NCBI GenBank assembly: GCA_002360945.1 | Contig: DERO01000029.1 | Coordinates: 128,167-192,166 of the forward strand | DNA length: 64,000 bases | Direction: 5' to 3' | Source: Leclercia adecarboxylata | Lineage (GTDB): Bacteria > Pseudomonadota > Gammaproteobacteria > Enterobacterales > Enterobacteriaceae | Part shown: one piece after another, positions 1 through 9,281 of the stretch | Position numbering within the stretch: the first letter of the stretch is position 1 | How the letters are laid out: each line of letters begins with the position of its first letter | The notes under the pieces: generated by a model | Told to the model about the DNA's origin: nothing | What the model saw: only the letters and a program-made list of their open reading frames with translations | Database searches by the model: none | Translations under genes and position numbers: made by a program

Positions 1-380
1 GCGCGGGGTTTTCCTATCTGTTTGCCGAATACCTGACCAAGAAGTTACAGGTGCTGGGCAAGACGGCGTTTATCTCCGGCCCTGGCGACAGCCGCAATAT
101 CTTTCTCAGCAATGCCTCGCGCTACCAGGTGTTCATCGCGGTTTCGCGCAGCGGGGAAACGGAGCAGGTGCTGGATAAGGTGCGGATCGCGCAGAACGTG
201 GGGATGACGGTGGTGGCCTTTACCCGGGCGTCGGCGAATAGCCTGGCGGGGATGGCGGATCTGCATTTTGCGCTGTACGACGAAGCGGTGCATTTCGCCG
301 CCGAAGCCGCAGGAGTAACCTCGTTTGAGTCGAACCTGGTGCTGCTGATGGATTTACTGTTGCTGGAAGCAACGGGGTGA
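1..380 (+). CDS. RpiR-family transcriptional regulator, C-terminal SIS part (5' truncated)
   Basis: An open frame enters at the window edge and stops at the TGA ending at 380, giving about 125 residues. They carry the phosphosugar-binding SIS fold of RpiR/MurR-type regulators: a FSYLFAEYL helix, ISGPGD, and the typical sugar-phosphate loop SRSGETEQ followed by a VVAFTR strand. The N-terminal helix-turn-helix lies outside the window, so the target sugar cannot be inferred. In E. coli the neighbour of sseB on this side is sseA, so this gene marks a local difference. The call is a family assignment only. Confidence 0.8.
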   Translation, partial: AGFSYLFAEYLTKKLQVLGKTAFISGPGDSRNIFLSNASRYQVFIAVSRSGETEQVLDKVRIAQNVGMTVVAFTRASANSLAGMADLHFALYDEAVHFAAEAAGVTSFESNLVLLMDLLLLEATG

Positions 381-392
381 AGGCTCACCCCG
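375..392. terminator. Weak stem-loop between the RpiR gene and sseB
   Basis: Seven-base arms GGGGTGA/TCACCCC with a four-base loop overlap the stop codon of the RpiR-type gene and face the convergent end of sseB. There is no T-run on either side, so termination is only a guess. Confidence 0.3.
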
Positions 393-399
393 CAAGGGC

Positions 400-1176
400 T
401 CAGATAATACGGTTGTTTTTGAAATCGCGCAGGAAGCCACCCCAGCGGCGCTCATAGAACGGCGTGATGTGCTCGGTGATAAAGTGGCTGATGCCCTTCT
501 CGCCTTTTACGACCCGGCAGATATCGATCGGCTCGTCACCCGGCAGGGTGTCGGTCGCCACGCTGCCCGCGGCCTGAATGATGTCATCGATTTCACCATC
601 CGCCTCAATGCCAATCAGCAGCACCGGCTGTTCGTCGGCCTGCTCTTTGATCGAGCAGAGAAACGCCCGTTTCACCGGTTTGATGGTCTGGAAAAGCGTG
701 GTCAGAGAGTCGATCATCTGCGCCGGTGGCTCGGCCACTTCCGACAGCAGCAGCGACTCACCGCCCTCCAGCACCTCCTGGGTGCTGAGCGGGTTGCCCT
801 CTTCGCCAATCAGATGGCTGATTTCGCGCGGGGTGAACTCTTTCCCGGTCGGCAGTTTGGCGTTCAGAAACAGGGTTTCGCCCAGCGTCATCTCAAACAG
901 GGTGCGTACCGGCATCACCACGAAGGCCTGCTCATCTTCTACCGCTTCCTGTAAGGCTTCCAGCGAGGAGAAGAACGGGATCACCGAGGTACCGTCGTCC
1001 TTTTCCCAGTGCAGCAGATCCAGTGCACTGTCCTCAACAACCTGCTCACCTTCCGCCGCAGTGCCTGGCACCCAGACGGTGGACTCCAGCAGCGTGCGGA
1101 AGAATGCCGGACGATGGGCAGGCTCGGTGGCCGCTTTCTCCAGCAGGATTTCTAATTCGTTTTTGGTTTCTGACAT
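400..1176 (-). CDS. sseB: SseB, serine-sensitivity enhancing protein
   Basis: The 258-residue product matches E. coli SseB in length and in the order of its blocks (N-terminal MSETKNELEILLEKA, central TLGETLFLNAKLPTGKEFTP, C-terminal FYERRWGGFLRDF). Overproduction of SseB in E. coli enhances serine sensitivity; the biochemical role is not known. The C-terminal half belongs to the SseB family domain. It lies downstream of pepB on the same strand, as in E. coli, but separated here by a REP-type repeat, so co-transcription is uncertain. No signal peptide or membrane segment is visible. Confidence 0.95.
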   Translation of the reverse strand: MSETKNELEILLEKAATEPAHRPAFFRTLLESTVWVPGTAAEGEQVVEDSALDLLHWEKDDGTSVIPFFSSLEALQEAVEDEQAFVVMPVRTLFEMTLGETLFLNAKLPTGKEFTPREISHLIGEEGNPLSTQEVLEGGESLLLSEVAEPPAQMIDSLTTLFQTIKPVKRAFLCSIKEQADEQPVLLIGIEADGEIDDIIQAAGSVATDTLPGDEPIDICRVVKGEKGISHFITEHITPFYERRWGGFLRDFKNNRII

Positions 1177-1195
1177 AGACTCACTACTTCAAAAA

Positions 1196-1265
1196 TGCCG
1201 GGTGGCGCTTCGCTTACCCGGCCTACAAAACCCGTAGGCCCGCGCAAGCGCAGCGCCGCCGGGCA
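1196..1265. repeat. REP/BIME-type palindromic repeat pair
   Basis: Two inverted GC-rich units, each with the GCCGGGTGGCG... / ...CCGGCCTAC pattern of enterobacterial REP sequences, face each other around a short linker between sseB and pepB. Such elements are extragenic and bind gyrase or IHF, or shape mRNA 3' ends, in E. coli. Related units occur at 8347, 24689 and 54644. Confidence 0.8.
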
Positions 1266-1271
1266 AGCCAA

Positions 1272-2558
1272 TTACTCAGCCGTCAGCAGGTTCGCTACGG
1301 TACGCACGCCCAGACCGGTTGCGCCAGCAGACCACTGCTCGACTGCCGCTTTGCGGTAGGTGGCGGAGCAGTCAATGTGCAGCCAGCCTTCGCGGTAGTT
1401 CTCAACAAAGTGAGACAGGAAACCTGCTGCAGTGCTTGCACCCGCCGGGTACGCCGCGCTGGCGGTATTGTTCAGTTCGGCAAAGTTTGACGGCAGCTGG
1501 CTGCGGTGGAACTCGGCCAGCGGCAGGCGCCAGAACGGTTCGTTCTCGGCGGCGGCGCTCGCCAGCAGTCGGGCAGCCAGCTTGTCGTCGAAGCTGAACA
1601 GCGCGTGGTAGTCATTGCCCAACGCGGTTTTCGCCGCACCGGTCAGGGTTGCCATGTCGATAATCAGCTCGGGTTTCTGCGCGGAAGCGTCAATCAGGCC
1701 ATCCGCCAGCACCAGACGGCCTTCGGCGTCGGTGTTCATCACTTCGACGTTCTTGCCGTTACGGTAGCGAATGATGTCGCCCAGCTTGAAGGCGTTACCG
1801 CTCACCATGTTATCCGCACAGCACAGATACAGCTTCACGCGCTTGTTCAGGCCGCGGGTGATGGCAAAAGCCAGCGCGCCGGTAATGGTAGCCGCGCCGC
1901 CCATGTCGGACTTCATCGAGTCCATGAACGCGCTCTGCTTCAGGCTGTAACCGCCGGTATCAAAGGTAATGCCTTTCCCGACCAGGCAGGCGAATACCGG
2001 GGCCGCTTTATCACCGGTTGGATTGTAATCCAGCGCCAGCAGCACCGGAGGACGCTCAGAGCCGCGACCGACGGTGTGGATGCCCATGTAGTTCTGCTCG
2101 CGCAGATCTTCACCTTTGGTGATGCGATAAGACATCTTGTCGCCAGCGACGTTGCTCAGCAGATCCACCGCGCGCTGCGCCAGCTGTTCCGGGCCCAGCT
2201 CTTCCGCCGGGGCGTTAATGGTGTCGCGTACCCAGTCGATAATTTTCAGGCGGCTTTCCAGCTCTGTTTGACCGGCTTCGTCGAGGTTGGCCCACTCAAT
2301 TTTACGGGTGCCTTTCGGACCTTTGTAGCCTGCCCAGAATGCCCAGCTGCGATCGGTGTCCCAGCCTTCGCCATCGAGGGAGACATGCTTAATGCCCAGG
2401 CCGTCAATTTTACGCGCCGCGCGCTGGATCAGAGCTAAATCGTCACTGCCGTTCAGGTGCAGGGTAACACCGTCATTGTTGATGCTGTAAGTGGCTTTTT
2501 CACCCCAGCGCGCATCGGCAGGCTGAGTAGAGAGCGTAATCTTCATCGCTTCGGTCAT
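1272..2558 (-). CDS. pepB: PepB, peptidase B (M17 leucyl aminopeptidase family)
   Basis: Broad-specificity cytoplasmic aminopeptidase that removes N-terminal residues from short peptides. The 428-residue protein has the M17 signature NTDAEGRL at residues 275-282, which supplies metal ligands, plus the conserved [10 protein letters not shown] (about 194-203) and KSDMGGAA (about 216-223) blocks that hold the catalytic lysine and other ligands. Length equals that of E. coli PepB (427 aa) to within one residue. It follows iscX on the same strand after a stem-loop, as in E. coli, where pepB and sseB sit at the end of the isc region. Confidence 0.96.
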   Translation of the reverse strand: MTEAMKITLSTQPADARWGEKATYSINNDGVTLHLNGSDDLALIQRAARKIDGLGIKHVSLDGEGWDTDRSWAFWAGYKGPKGTRKIEWANLDEAGQTELESRLKIIDWVRDTINAPAEELGPEQLAQRAVDLLSNVAGDKMSYRITKGEDLREQNYMGIHTVGRGSERPPVLLALDYNPTGDKAAPVFACLVGKGITFDTGGYSLKQSAFMDSMKSDMGGAATITGALAFAITRGLNKRVKLYLCCADNMVSGNAFKLGDIIRYRNGKNVEVMNTDAEGRLVLADGLIDASAQKPELIIDMATLTGAAKTALGNDYHALFSFDDKLAARLLASAAAENEPFWRLPLAEFHRSQLPSNFAELNNTASAAYPAGASTAAGFLSHFVENYREGWLHIDCSATYRKAAVEQWSAGATGLGVRTVANLLTAE

Positions 2559-2585
2559 TTTTATTTATCCTTATTAGCAACAAGC

Positions 2586-2613
2586 AAACGGGCCGCCTGA
2601 AGGCAGCCCGTTA
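2586..2613 (-). terminator. Stem-loop between iscX and pepB
   Basis: Arms AACGGGCTGCC and GGCGGCCCGTT (read on the reverse strand, with one mismatch) form a strong hairpin just after iscX, followed by only a loose T-rich stretch. It is a likely partial or processing terminator at the end of the isc operon. Confidence 0.6.
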
Positions 2614-2618
2614 CGTTT

Positions 2619-2819
2619 TTATTCTGCTTCGTCTAACCAGACTAGCAGAATCGCCTCCAGAACTTTTTCATTGGATGCGTTAGGATCGTCGTCAAACTCT
2701 TCCAGATCGCAAATCCACTGATGCATATCGGTGAAGCGTACGGTCTTCGGATCGAGATCCGGGTTGGCGTCGTACAGCGCCTCGCCGATTTCACGGCTGT
2801 CTGTCCACTTCAGTCCCAT
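2619..2819 (-). CDS. iscX: IscX, Fe-S cluster assembly adaptor
   Basis: A 66-residue acidic protein ([20 protein letters not shown] start, LLVWLDEAE end) identical in length to E. coli IscX. IscX binds IscS and iron and modulates sulfur transfer and cluster assembly. The open frame extends upstream, but the ATG at 2819 gives the family start, one base after the fdx stop at 2821, which fits translational coupling. It is the last gene of the hscB-hscA-fdx-iscX group. Confidence 0.96.
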   Translation of the reverse strand: MGLKWTDSREIGEALYDANPDLDPKTVRFTDMHQWICDLEEFDDDPNASNEKVLEAILLVWLDEAE

Positions 2820-2820
2820 A

Positions 2821-3156
2821 TTAATGCTCGCGTGCGTGGTTAAGCGTATAACGCGGAAGTTCGACCACCAGATCTTCATCGGTGACGCGCGCCTGACAGC
2901 TCAGACGGCTTTCCGGCTCCAGACCCCATGCTTTATCCAGCATGTCGTCTTCATCTTCTGTGCTCTCCGCAAGAGAGTCAAACCCCTCGCGAACGATGCA
3001 GTGGCAGGTCGTGCAGGCACAGGATTTTTCACAGGCGTGTTCCACTTCGATACCGTTACGCAGGGCAACGTTAAGGATGGTTTCGCCGGTCTCAGCTTCC
3101 AGAACTGCACCATCCGGACAGAGGTCCGCATGAGGCAAAATAACAATCTTTGGCAT
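2821..3156 (-). CDS. fdx: Fdx, ISC-type [2Fe-2S] ferredoxin
   Basis: The electron donor of the housekeeping Fe-S assembly system, which delivers electrons for cluster synthesis on IscU. The 111-residue protein has the adrenodoxin-type ligand set C42, C48, C51 and C87, as in E. coli Fdx; further cysteines at 46 and 53 are also seen. It sits between hscA (gap of one base) and iscX in the conserved order. Confidence 0.97.
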   Translation of the reverse strand: MPKIVILPHADLCPDGAVLEAETGETILNVALRNGIEVEHACEKSCACTTCHCIVREGFDSLAESTEDEDDMLDKAWGLEPESRLSCQARVTDEDLVVELPRYTLNHAREH

Positions 3157-3157
3157 A

Positions 3158-5008
3158 TTAAACCTCGTCCACGGAGTGGCCTTTCAGCGCGGTACGGACA
3201 GACTGGTCCATACGGCGAGCAGCGAACTCCTGGGTTTGTTTATCAACGTTTTTAATCGCTTGTTCTATGGCGTCAGCGTCATTGCCGTCCGCAACCGCGC
3301 TTAACTGCGCGACGGCGTCGTCAATGGCCTGACGTTCAGCGGCGCTTAACAGCGCGGCATCAGCAGTGAGTGCGCTGTTCAGGCTTTCCAGCACGCGTGC
3401 GGCTTCGACTTTCTGTTCGGCCAGCATACGCGCCTTCACATCCTGCGCAGCAAAACTCATTGAGTCCTGAATCATGGTGGCGATCTCATTATCGGTCAGG
3501 CCGTAGGACGGCTTCACCTGGATAGAGGATTCGACACCGGTCGATTTTTCCATCGCCGTGACGCTCAGCAGGCCGTCAGCATCCACCTGGAAGGTGACGC
3601 GAATATGCGCCCCACCCGCAGGCAACGCCGGAATGCCTCGCAGCGCGAAACGCGCCAGCGAGCGGCAGTCCTGGACCAGCTCGCGCTCGCCCTGCAGGAC
3701 GTGGATCGACATCGCGGTCTGGCCGTCTTTGAAGGTGGTAAACTCCTGCGCACGCGCCACCGGAATGGTGGTGTTACGCGGGATCACCTTCTCGACCAGG
3801 CCACCCATGGTCTCTAAACCGAGGGAGAGCGGGATCACGTCCAGCAGCAGCATTTCGCTGTCCGGCTTGTTGCCGACCAGGATATCGGCCTGAATGGCGG
3901 CGCCAATGGCAACCACTTTATCCGGGTCGATGGAGGTTAACGGCGTGCGGCCAAAGAATTCGCCCACCCGCTCACGCACCAGCGGCACGCGGGTTGAACC
4001 GCCAACCATCACCACTTCCAGCACCTCTTGCGCCTCGACGCCCGCATCTTTCAACGCGCGGCGGCAGGCCAGCAGAGTGCGCTTCACCAGCGGGGCGATC
4101 AGTTCATTGAACTGCTCACGGCTGATATCGCCTTTCCAGCCGCCTACCTCAACGGTAACGGAGGCGGCATCGCTGAGGGCGATTTTGGCGGCCGTGGCGG
4201 CGTCCAGCACCTGACGTTGCAGGCGCGCGTCGCTGCGATCGGTAATGCCTGCCTGCTCAAGGATGTGATCCGCCAGCAGATGGTCAAAGTCGTCGCCGCC
4301 GAGGGCAGAGTCGCCGCCGGTGGCCAGGACTTCAAACACGCCGCGGCTCAGGCGCAGAATGGAAATATCAAAGGTACCGCCGCCGAGATCGAAGACCGCA
4401 ATCACCCCTTCCTGACCGGAGTCGAGGCCATAGGCAATGGCGGCCGCGGTCGGCTCGTTGAGCAGACGCAGCACGTGCAGGCCCGCCAGACGCGCGGCGT
4501 CTTTGGTGCCCTGACGCTGGGCGTCATCGAAATAGGCCGGAACGGTGATCACCACGCCATCCAGCTCGCCTTCCAGCGTCGCGGTTGCGCGGGCGGCCAG
4601 CGCCTTAAGGATATCGGCAGAGACGCGGATCGGGTTCAGTAACCCCGCGGCGGTGGCGATCATCGGCAGGCCATTTTCACTGGCCTGAAGCTGATACGGC
4701 AGATGCGGGTAACGGCTCTGAATGTCTGCCAACGAGCGGCCCATCATACGTTTTACCGAGCTGATGGTGTTGGCCGGATCCTGGGCCGCGTTGGTGCGGG
4801 CGTCATAGCCCACGCTGTGGCCCTGAGGCTGATAGTGGACCACAGACGGCAGCAGGTGTTGACCCTGGGCATCCGCCAGCGTCTCCGCCTGGCCGCTGCG
4901 CACGGTCGCCACCAGCGAGTTGGTGGTGCCTAAGTCGATGCCTACCGCCAGACGACGCTGGTGCGGTGCGGCACTTAAGCCCGGCTCACTAATTTGTAAT
5001 AAGGCCAT
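3158..5008 (-). CDS. hscA: HscA, Hsp70-type chaperone for Fe-S cluster transfer
   Basis: Specialised Hsp70 that, with its co-chaperone HscB, drives release of the cluster from IscU by ATP-dependent binding of the IscU LPPVK motif. The 616 residues include the ATPase phosphate loop GIDLGTTNS (about 24-32), the [11 protein letters not shown] block (about 207-217), the [15 protein letters not shown] adenosine-site block and a C-terminal substrate-binding domain. Length equals E. coli HscA. It is preceded by hscB with a 14-base gap and followed at once by fdx. Confidence 0.97.
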   Translation of the reverse strand: MALLQISEPGLSAAPHQRRLAVGIDLGTTNSLVATVRSGQAETLADAQGQHLLPSVVHYQPQGHSVGYDARTNAAQDPANTISSVKRMMGRSLADIQSRYPHLPYQLQASENGLPMIATAAGLLNPIRVSADILKALAARATATLEGELDGVVITVPAYFDDAQRQGTKDAARLAGLHVLRLLNEPTAAAIAYGLDSGQEGVIAVFDLGGGTFDISILRLSRGVFEVLATGGDSALGGDDFDHLLADHILEQAGITDRSDARLQRQVLDAATAAKIALSDAASVTVEVGGWKGDISREQFNELIAPLVKRTLLACRRALKDAGVEAQEVLEVVMVGGSTRVPLVRERVGEFFGRTPLTSIDPDKVVAIGAAIQADILVGNKPDSEMLLLDVIPLSLGLETMGGLVEKVIPRNTTIPVARAQEFTTFKDGQTAMSIHVLQGERELVQDCRSLARFALRGIPALPAGGAHIRVTFQVDADGLLSVTAMEKSTGVESSIQVKPSYGLTDNEIATMIQDSMSFAAQDVKARMLAEQKVEAARVLESLNSALTADAALLSAAERQAIDDAVAQLSAVADGNDADAIEQAIKNVDKQTQEFAARRMDQSVRTALKGHSVDEV

Positions 5009-5022
5009 AATTGCTTCCGAAA

Positions 5023-5538
5023 TTAAAAATCGAGCAGCTTTTCTTCGAGTTGTTCAGCACTGCTTCGCAGTTTATCGAGAAAACGCAGCTTGCGAACGCT
5101 GTCCGCTGCCACGTCCCACGTCTCGTGATTCAATTGGTCAACCATCTGCTGATGGCGGGTATCGAACATCCCTTTTACGCGCTTAATAAAGGTTTCCAGA
5201 CGGGCTTCGTCTTTGGCCTGTTCGATCTCATCCAGCTCTTCACGCAGCTCCAGCTGTTCCATCAGGAAGGCGGTGTCGCGGACGGTGTGTTGTTCACTGG
5301 AGAGATCAAACCCGTGGCGCGAAAGCAGATATTCTGCCCGGCTCAGCGGATTGCGCAGGGTTTGCCACGCCTGATTGATGGTCGCAGAGTGCTGCACCGC
5401 CGCCAGCTGTTCCGCCGGCGTGCCGCTGGCGAACTTGTCCGGATGATACTGACGTTGCAGATCCTGGAAACGGGCCGCCAGCGCCTGAGTATCAATTTCA
5501 TACCCGGCTGGTAACCCAAAGAGGGTGAAGTAATCCAT
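5023..5538 (-). CDS. hscB: HscB, J-domain co-chaperone of HscA
   Basis: The 171-residue protein has an N-terminal J domain with the HPD motif at residues 32-34, which stimulates the HscA ATPase, and a C-terminal helical bundle that binds IscU. It is the first gene after the iscA-hscB hairpin and starts the hscB-hscA-fdx-iscX half of the operon. Length matches the E. coli protein. Confidence 0.97.
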   Translation of the reverse strand: MDYFTLFGLPAGYEIDTQALAARFQDLQRQYHPDKFASGTPAEQLAAVQHSATINQAWQTLRNPLSRAEYLLSRHGFDLSSEQHTVRDTAFLMEQLELREELDEIEQAKDEARLETFIKRVKGMFDTRHQQMVDQLNHETWDVAADSVRKLRFLDKLRSSAEQLEEKLLDF

Positions 5539-5567
5539 AACAATCTCAGGGTTAGCTGATTAAAGCA

Positions 5568-5599
5568 AACCCCACACACAGCCTGGCTGCGGTGGGGTT
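5568..5599 (-). terminator. Stem-loop between iscA and hscB
   Basis: Eight-base arms AACCCCAC/GTGGGGTT enclose a GC-rich loop and are followed on the reverse strand by TTGCTTTAATC. It lies exactly between the iscRSUA and hscBA-fdx-iscX halves, so it may lower expression of the distal genes or define an mRNA end. Confidence 0.5.
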
Positions 5600-5615
5600 A
5601 ACAGGTAGTACGCAA

Positions 5616-5939
5616 TTAGACGTGGAAGCTTTCGCCGCAGCCGCACTCGTCTTTAACGTTCGGGTTGGTGAATTTAAACCCTTCGTTCAGGCCTTCTTTG
5701 ACAAAGTCCAGCTGAGTGCCGTTCAGGAACTGCAGGCTTTTACCATCGACCACCACCTTCACGCCTTTGTCTTCGAACACGGTGTCTTCCGCCGCAGGTT
5801 CGTCAACAAATTCAAGTACATACGCCATACCGGAACAGCCGGAGGTGCGTACACCCAGTCGCAGGCCAAAGCCTTTGCCACGGTTTGCCAGGAAGGAGCT
5901 TACTCGCGCGGCAGCGCTGTCGCTAAGGGTAATCGACAT
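5616..5939 (-). CDS. iscA: IscA, A-type Fe-S carrier
   Basis: A-type carrier that receives a cluster from the IscU scaffold and hands it to apoproteins. The 107-residue protein keeps the three ligand cysteines C35, C99 and C101 (SGCSGMAY and CGCGESF blocks). It lies 15 bases downstream of iscU in the iscRSUA order. Confidence 0.97.
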   Translation of the reverse strand: MSITLSDSAAARVSSFLANRGKGFGLRLGVRTSGCSGMAYVLEFVDEPAAEDTVFEDKGVKVVVDGKSLQFLNGTQLDFVKEGLNEGFKFTNPNVKDECGCGESFHV

Positions 5940-5954
5940 AACAACCTCAACTAA

Positions 5955-6341
5955 TTATTTTGCTTCACGTTTGCTTTTGTAATCCGCGATTGCAGCTTTA
6001 ATCGCATCTTCCGCCAGGATAGAGCAGTGAATTTTCACCGGCGGCAGTTCGAGTTCGTCAGCAATATCGGTATTTTTAATCGCCTGCGCTTCGTCCAGGG
6101 ACTTGCCCTTCACCCACTCGGTGACCAGGGAGCTGGAAGCGATTGCAGAACCGCAACCGTAGGTCTTGAAGCGCGCGTCTTCAATGATACCTTCATTGTT
6201 GACTTTAATCTGCAACTTCATCACGTCGCCACAGGCCGGTGCACCCACCATGCCGCTGCCCACGCTGTCGTCGCTGTTGTCGAAGGAGCCCACGTTACGT
6301 GGATTCTCGTAATGATCGATAACTTTTTCGCTGTAAGCCAT
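5955..6341 (-). CDS. iscU: IscU, Fe-S cluster assembly scaffold
   Basis: Scaffold on which [2Fe-2S] clusters are built from IscS-derived sulfur. The 128 residues include C37 (APACGD), C63 and C106 as ligands and the HscA-recognition motif LPPVK near residues 99-103. It is the third gene of the isc operon, 23 bases after iscS. Confidence 0.98.
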   Translation of the reverse strand: MAYSEKVIDHYENPRNVGSFDNSDDSVGSGMVGAPACGDVMKLQIKVNNEGIIEDARFKTYGCGSAIASSSLVTEWVKGKSLDEAQAIKNTDIADELELPPVKIHCSILAEDAIKAAIADYKSKREAK

Positions 6342-6364
6342 GTTGAATTCTCCTTATAAACCGA

Positions 6365-7579
6365 TTAGTGATGTGACCATTCAATGCTGTTCAGATCCAC
6401 GCCTTCTTTGAACATTTCCCACAGTGGAGAAAGTTCACGCAGACGGCCAATGGAGTTGCGAACCAGTTTGATGGTGTAGTCAATCTCTTCATCGGTAGTG
6501 AAACGACCTAAAGAGAAACGGATAGAGCTGTGTGCCAGTTCGTCGGTCATGCCCAGCGCGCGCAGTACGTAGGACGGCTCCAGGCTTGCCGAAGTACAGG
6601 CAGAACCAGAAGAGACGGCCAGATCTTTCAGGGCCATGATCAGCGACTCGCCTTCAACATAGTTGAAGCTGACGTTGAGGATGTTCGGTGCGCCCTGCTC
6701 GAGATCGCCGTTCAGGTAGACTTCTTCCATATCTTTCACGCCTTCCCACAGACGGTTGCGCAGCGTACGCAGGCGCGCCATCTCGGTTTCCATCTCTTCT
6801 TTGGCGATTCGGTAGGCTTCACCCATACCCACGATCTGGTGAACAGGCAGCGTACCGGAACGCATACCGCGCTCGTGACCGCCGCCGTGCATCTGGGATT
6901 CAATACGGATACGTGGCTTACGACGCACGTACAGCGCGCCGATACCTTTCGGGCCATAGATTTTGTGACCGGAGAAGGACATCAGGTCCACTTTCAGCTG
7001 GCTCAGGTCGATAGGCAGTTTGCCCACGCTCTGGGTCGCATCCACGTGGTAGATGATACCGCGTGCACGGCACAGTTCGCCGATAGTGGCGATATCCTGT
7101 ACCACGCCGATTTCGTTGTTCACGTGCATGATGGAGACCAGAATGGTGTCATCACGCATGGCCGCTTCGAGCTCTTTCAGGTCGATGATACCGTTGCGCT
7201 GCGGGGCAAGGTAGGTCACTTCAAACCCTTCACGCTCCAGCTGACGACAGGTGTCCAGCACGGCTTTGTGTTCGGTTTTGCTGGTGATGATGTGCTTGCC
7301 TTTTTTCTGATAGAAATTGGCCGCACCTTTGATCGCCAGGTTATCGGATTCGGTCGCGCCTGAGGTGAAAACAATCTCACGCGGGTCAGCGCCAACCAGC
7401 TCGGCAATCTGATTACGGGCGATATCGACCGCCTCTTCAGCATGCCAGCCAAAACGGTGGGAACGGGAAGCCGGGTTACCGAAGTTTCCGTCCAGGGTCA
7501 GACACTGCATCATTTTCTCGGCAACACGCGGGTCCACCGGCGTGGTTGCGGAGTAATCGAGATAGATAGGTAATTTCAT
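6365..7579 (-). CDS. iscS: IscS, cysteine desulfurase
   Basis: PLP enzyme that converts cysteine to alanine and supplies sulfur for Fe-S clusters, thiolated tRNAs and other cofactors. The 404-residue protein shows the PLP lysine in [12 protein letters not shown] (K206) and the persulfide-forming cysteine in SSGSACTS (C328). Length equals E. coli IscS. A 118-base spacer with a long stem separates it from iscR. Confidence 0.98.
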   Translation of the reverse strand: MKLPIYLDYSATTPVDPRVAEKMMQCLTLDGNFGNPASRSHRFGWHAEEAVDIARNQIAELVGADPREIVFTSGATESDNLAIKGAANFYQKKGKHIITSKTEHKAVLDTCRQLEREGFEVTYLAPQRNGIIDLKELEAAMRDDTILVSIMHVNNEIGVVQDIATIGELCRARGIIYHVDATQSVGKLPIDLSQLKVDLMSFSGHKIYGPKGIGALYVRRKPRIRIESQMHGGGHERGMRSGTLPVHQIVGMGEAYRIAKEEMETEMARLRTLRNRLWEGVKDMEEVYLNGDLEQGAPNILNVSFNYVEGESLIMALKDLAVSSGSACTSASLEPSYVLRALGMTDELAHSSIRFSLGRFTTDEEIDYTIKLVRNSIGRLRELSPLWEMFKEGVDLNSIEWSHH

Positions 7580-7614
7580 TGCTCTTTAAACTCCGTACAT
7601 CGCTTCAATGCAAG

Positions 7615-7679
7615 GAATCAGGCAACCGGCTGGATGTACGACCGAGTACACGGGGCAAGTGAATGCCCCGGCCTGATTC
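7615..7679 (-). promoter_or_regulatory. iscR-iscS intercistronic RNA structure
   Basis: Nine-base perfect arms GAATCAGGC/GCCTGATTC bracket an inner GGGGCA/TGCCCC hairpin in the spacer between iscR and iscS. In E. coli, RyhB pairing at iscS destroys the iscSUA part of the message, while a structure in this spacer protects iscR. The arms seen here fit that role; the role itself is inferred from E. coli. Confidence 0.65.
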
Positions 7680-7697
7680 TGAAATACTTATTTTTTA

Positions 7698-8189
7698 TTA
7701 CGCGCGCAGTTTAACGTCGATAGCGTCTTGCGTGCGGGTATTACGCTGGGACTCGTGCGAGTGCTGACGACCGGAGACGTCCAGCACTTCCTGGTTGTTA
7801 ACCAGTTCACCAATGGTGATGTTATTCAGGAAGCCGGTCAGACGGTCGCTCAGATCGCGCCACAGCGCGTGAGTCAGGCATTTATCGCCGCCCTGACAGC
7901 CGCCTTTACCCTGGCAACGGGTCGCGTCGACGGATTCGTCAACTGCGCTAATGACTTCACCAACGGCAATACTGCCCGCGTCTTTACCTAACAGATATCC
8001 GCCGCCAGGACCGCGGACGCTGGAAACCAGGCCATTTTTACGCAGTCGGGAGAACAGCTGTTCCAGATAAGAGAGGGAAATTCCCTGACGTTCAGAAATA
8101 TCAGCCAACGGTACCGGGCCCGATTCGGAGTTGAGCGCAACGTCCAGCATCGCGGTCACGGCATAACGCCCTTTAGATGTCAGTCTCAT
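7698..8189 (-). CDS. iscR: IscR, Rrf2-family Fe-S cluster sensing regulator
   Basis: Repressor of the isc operon in its [2Fe-2S] form and regulator of many Fe-S and anaerobic genes. The 163-residue protein has an N-terminal winged helix ([19 protein letters not shown]) and cluster ligands C92, C98, C104 and H107. It is the first gene of the operon and lies downstream of tandem IscR sites, so it is probably self-regulated as in E. coli. Confidence 0.98.
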   Translation of the reverse strand: MRLTSKGRYAVTAMLDVALNSESGPVPLADISERQGISLSYLEQLFSRLRKNGLVSSVRGPGGGYLLGKDAGSIAVGEVISAVDESVDATRCQGKGGCQGGDKCLTHALWRDLSDRLTGFLNNITIGELVNNQEVLDVSGRQHSHESQRNTRTQDAIDVKLRA

Positions 8190-8247
8190 GTCTTACTTAA
8201 CCTCAAACTCGCCCCTGCCCGGGGTTTTTATTGTAAAGTGGGGGTAT

Positions 8248-8253
8248 TGCATA
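8248..8253 (-). promoter_or_regulatory. iscR promoter -10 element
   Basis: TATGCA read on the reverse strand, in the context GCTATGCAATACC; E. coli iscR has a very similar sequence. The -35 region at the usual distance (8271-8276) is poor and lies inside the proximal IscR site, which suits repression by IscR. Confidence 0.6.
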
Positions 8254-8270
8254 GCAGGGCCAAGTCTGAC

Positions 8271-8320
8271 ATTCCCGACTAAATTGGTCAACTATTTACT
8301 TGACTGTTTTAGTCAGGTAT
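8271..8320 (-). promoter_or_regulatory. Tandem type 1 IscR binding sites
   Basis: Two imperfect palindromes of the type ATAnYYGACTnnnnnAGTCnnnTAT: ATAGTTGACC-AATTT-AGTCGGGAAT at 8271-8295 and ATACCTGACT-AAAAC-AGTCAAGTA at 8297-8320, read on the reverse strand. They match the E. coli iscR promoter sites bound by the cluster-loaded IscR. Confidence 0.85.
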
Positions 8321-8346
8321 TTAACCTTCTGTGCGCTCAACGGTTT

Positions 8347-8417
8347 TGCCGGGTGGCGCTTCGCTTACGTGCGGCCTGATGCCCTCACCCCGGCCCTCTC
8401 CCACGGGGAGAGGGGGA
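8347..8417. repeat. REP half-unit fused to a CCCTCTCCC-type dispersed repeat
   Basis: A REP-like head (TGCCGGGTGGCGCTTCGCTTACG, 8347-8369) runs directly into a second element: GTGCGGCCTGATGCCCTCACC followed by arms CCCTCTCCC/GGGAGAGGG (8369-8417). The second element recurs at 10114-10159 (inverted) and 29176-29220. It sits between iscR and trmJ. Confidence 0.7.
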
Positions 8418-8428
8418 CACAAACGGCA

Positions 8429-9157
8429 CTACTCTTTATGCTTCTGCTCAATCGACGCCAGAATACCGCGCAGGATGTTCAGCTCCTGGCTTTCCGGACG
8501 TGCGCGGGTAAAGAGGCGGCGCAGTCGGTTCATCACCTGCCCCGGATGGCCGGCGCGGATAAAGCCGGTGGCGAGCAGGGTCTGCTCAAGATGCCCATAG
8601 AAACGCTCGAGGTCATCCACCAGCGGATACGGGGTCTCTTCTGGTGCCGCGTAAGTCTCTTTCTCCTGCGTTGCCAGCCACGCCATCCGCACTTCGTAGG
8701 CAATAACCTGCACGGCCATCGCCAGGTTCAGCGAGCTGTACTCCGGGTTGGCGGCAATGGCGACGTGATAATGGCACTTCTGCAGTTCATCGTTGGTCAG
8801 CCCTACACGCTCGCGGCCAAACACCAGCGCCACCGGGGCATGCTGGCCTTCGGAAACGCTTTTCAGCCCGCATTCACGCGGATCGAGCATCGGCCACGGC
8901 AGGGTGCGCGAACGCGCGCTGGTGCCGACCACCAGGCTGCAGCCAGCTAAGGCTTCATCCAGGGTATCGACGATCTGCGCGTTGCCAATCACGTCGCTGG
9001 CACCTGCGGCGAGGGCGATGGCCTGGGAGTCAGGTTTGACCAGCGGGTTAACCAGCCAGAGATTGGTTAAGCCCATGGTTTTCATAGCACGGGCCACGGA
9101 GCCCATATTGCCGGTATGCGATGTTTCGACCAGCACGATTCGGATATTTTGCAGCAT
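8429..9157 (-). CDS. trmJ: TrmJ, tRNA (cytidine/uridine-2'-O)-methyltransferase
   Basis: SPOUT-class methyltransferase that modifies the ribose at position 32 of several tRNAs. The 242 residues start with [21 protein letters not shown] (motif 1 of the SpoU group) and contain the knot motifs [14 protein letters not shown] (about 105-118) and [15 protein letters not shown] (about 138-152). E. coli TrmJ has 246 residues; the difference is in a variable loop after LATQ. It lies between iscR and the divergent suhB, as in E. coli. Confidence 0.96.
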   Translation of the reverse strand: MLQNIRIVLVETSHTGNMGSVARAMKTMGLTNLWLVNPLVKPDSQAIALAAGASDVIGNAQIVDTLDEALAGCSLVVGTSARSRTLPWPMLDPRECGLKSVSEGQHAPVALVFGRERVGLTNDELQKCHYHVAIAANPEYSSLNLAMAVQVIAYEVRMAWLATQEKETYAAPEETPYPLVDDLERFYGHLEQTLLATGFIRAGHPGQVMNRLRRLFTRARPESQELNILRGILASIEQKHKE

Positions 9158-9203
9158 AATTTTTCTGAGTCTGGAGAATATTCGGTGATGTTATCATAAA
9201 CGG

Positions 9204-9232
9204 AAGACATATTCCGATCCCGCTGGTATACT
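9204..9232 (+). promoter_or_regulatory. Candidate sigma-70 promoter of suhB
   Basis: TATACT (9227-9232) preceded by TGG, with a weak -35 AAGACA (9204-9209) at a 17-base spacing, about 50 bases before the suhB ATG. Confidence 0.5.
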
Positions 9233-9281
9233 CTGCGCCGTTTTCGTATCCCCGTTCTTTAACATCCAGTGAGAGTAACCG

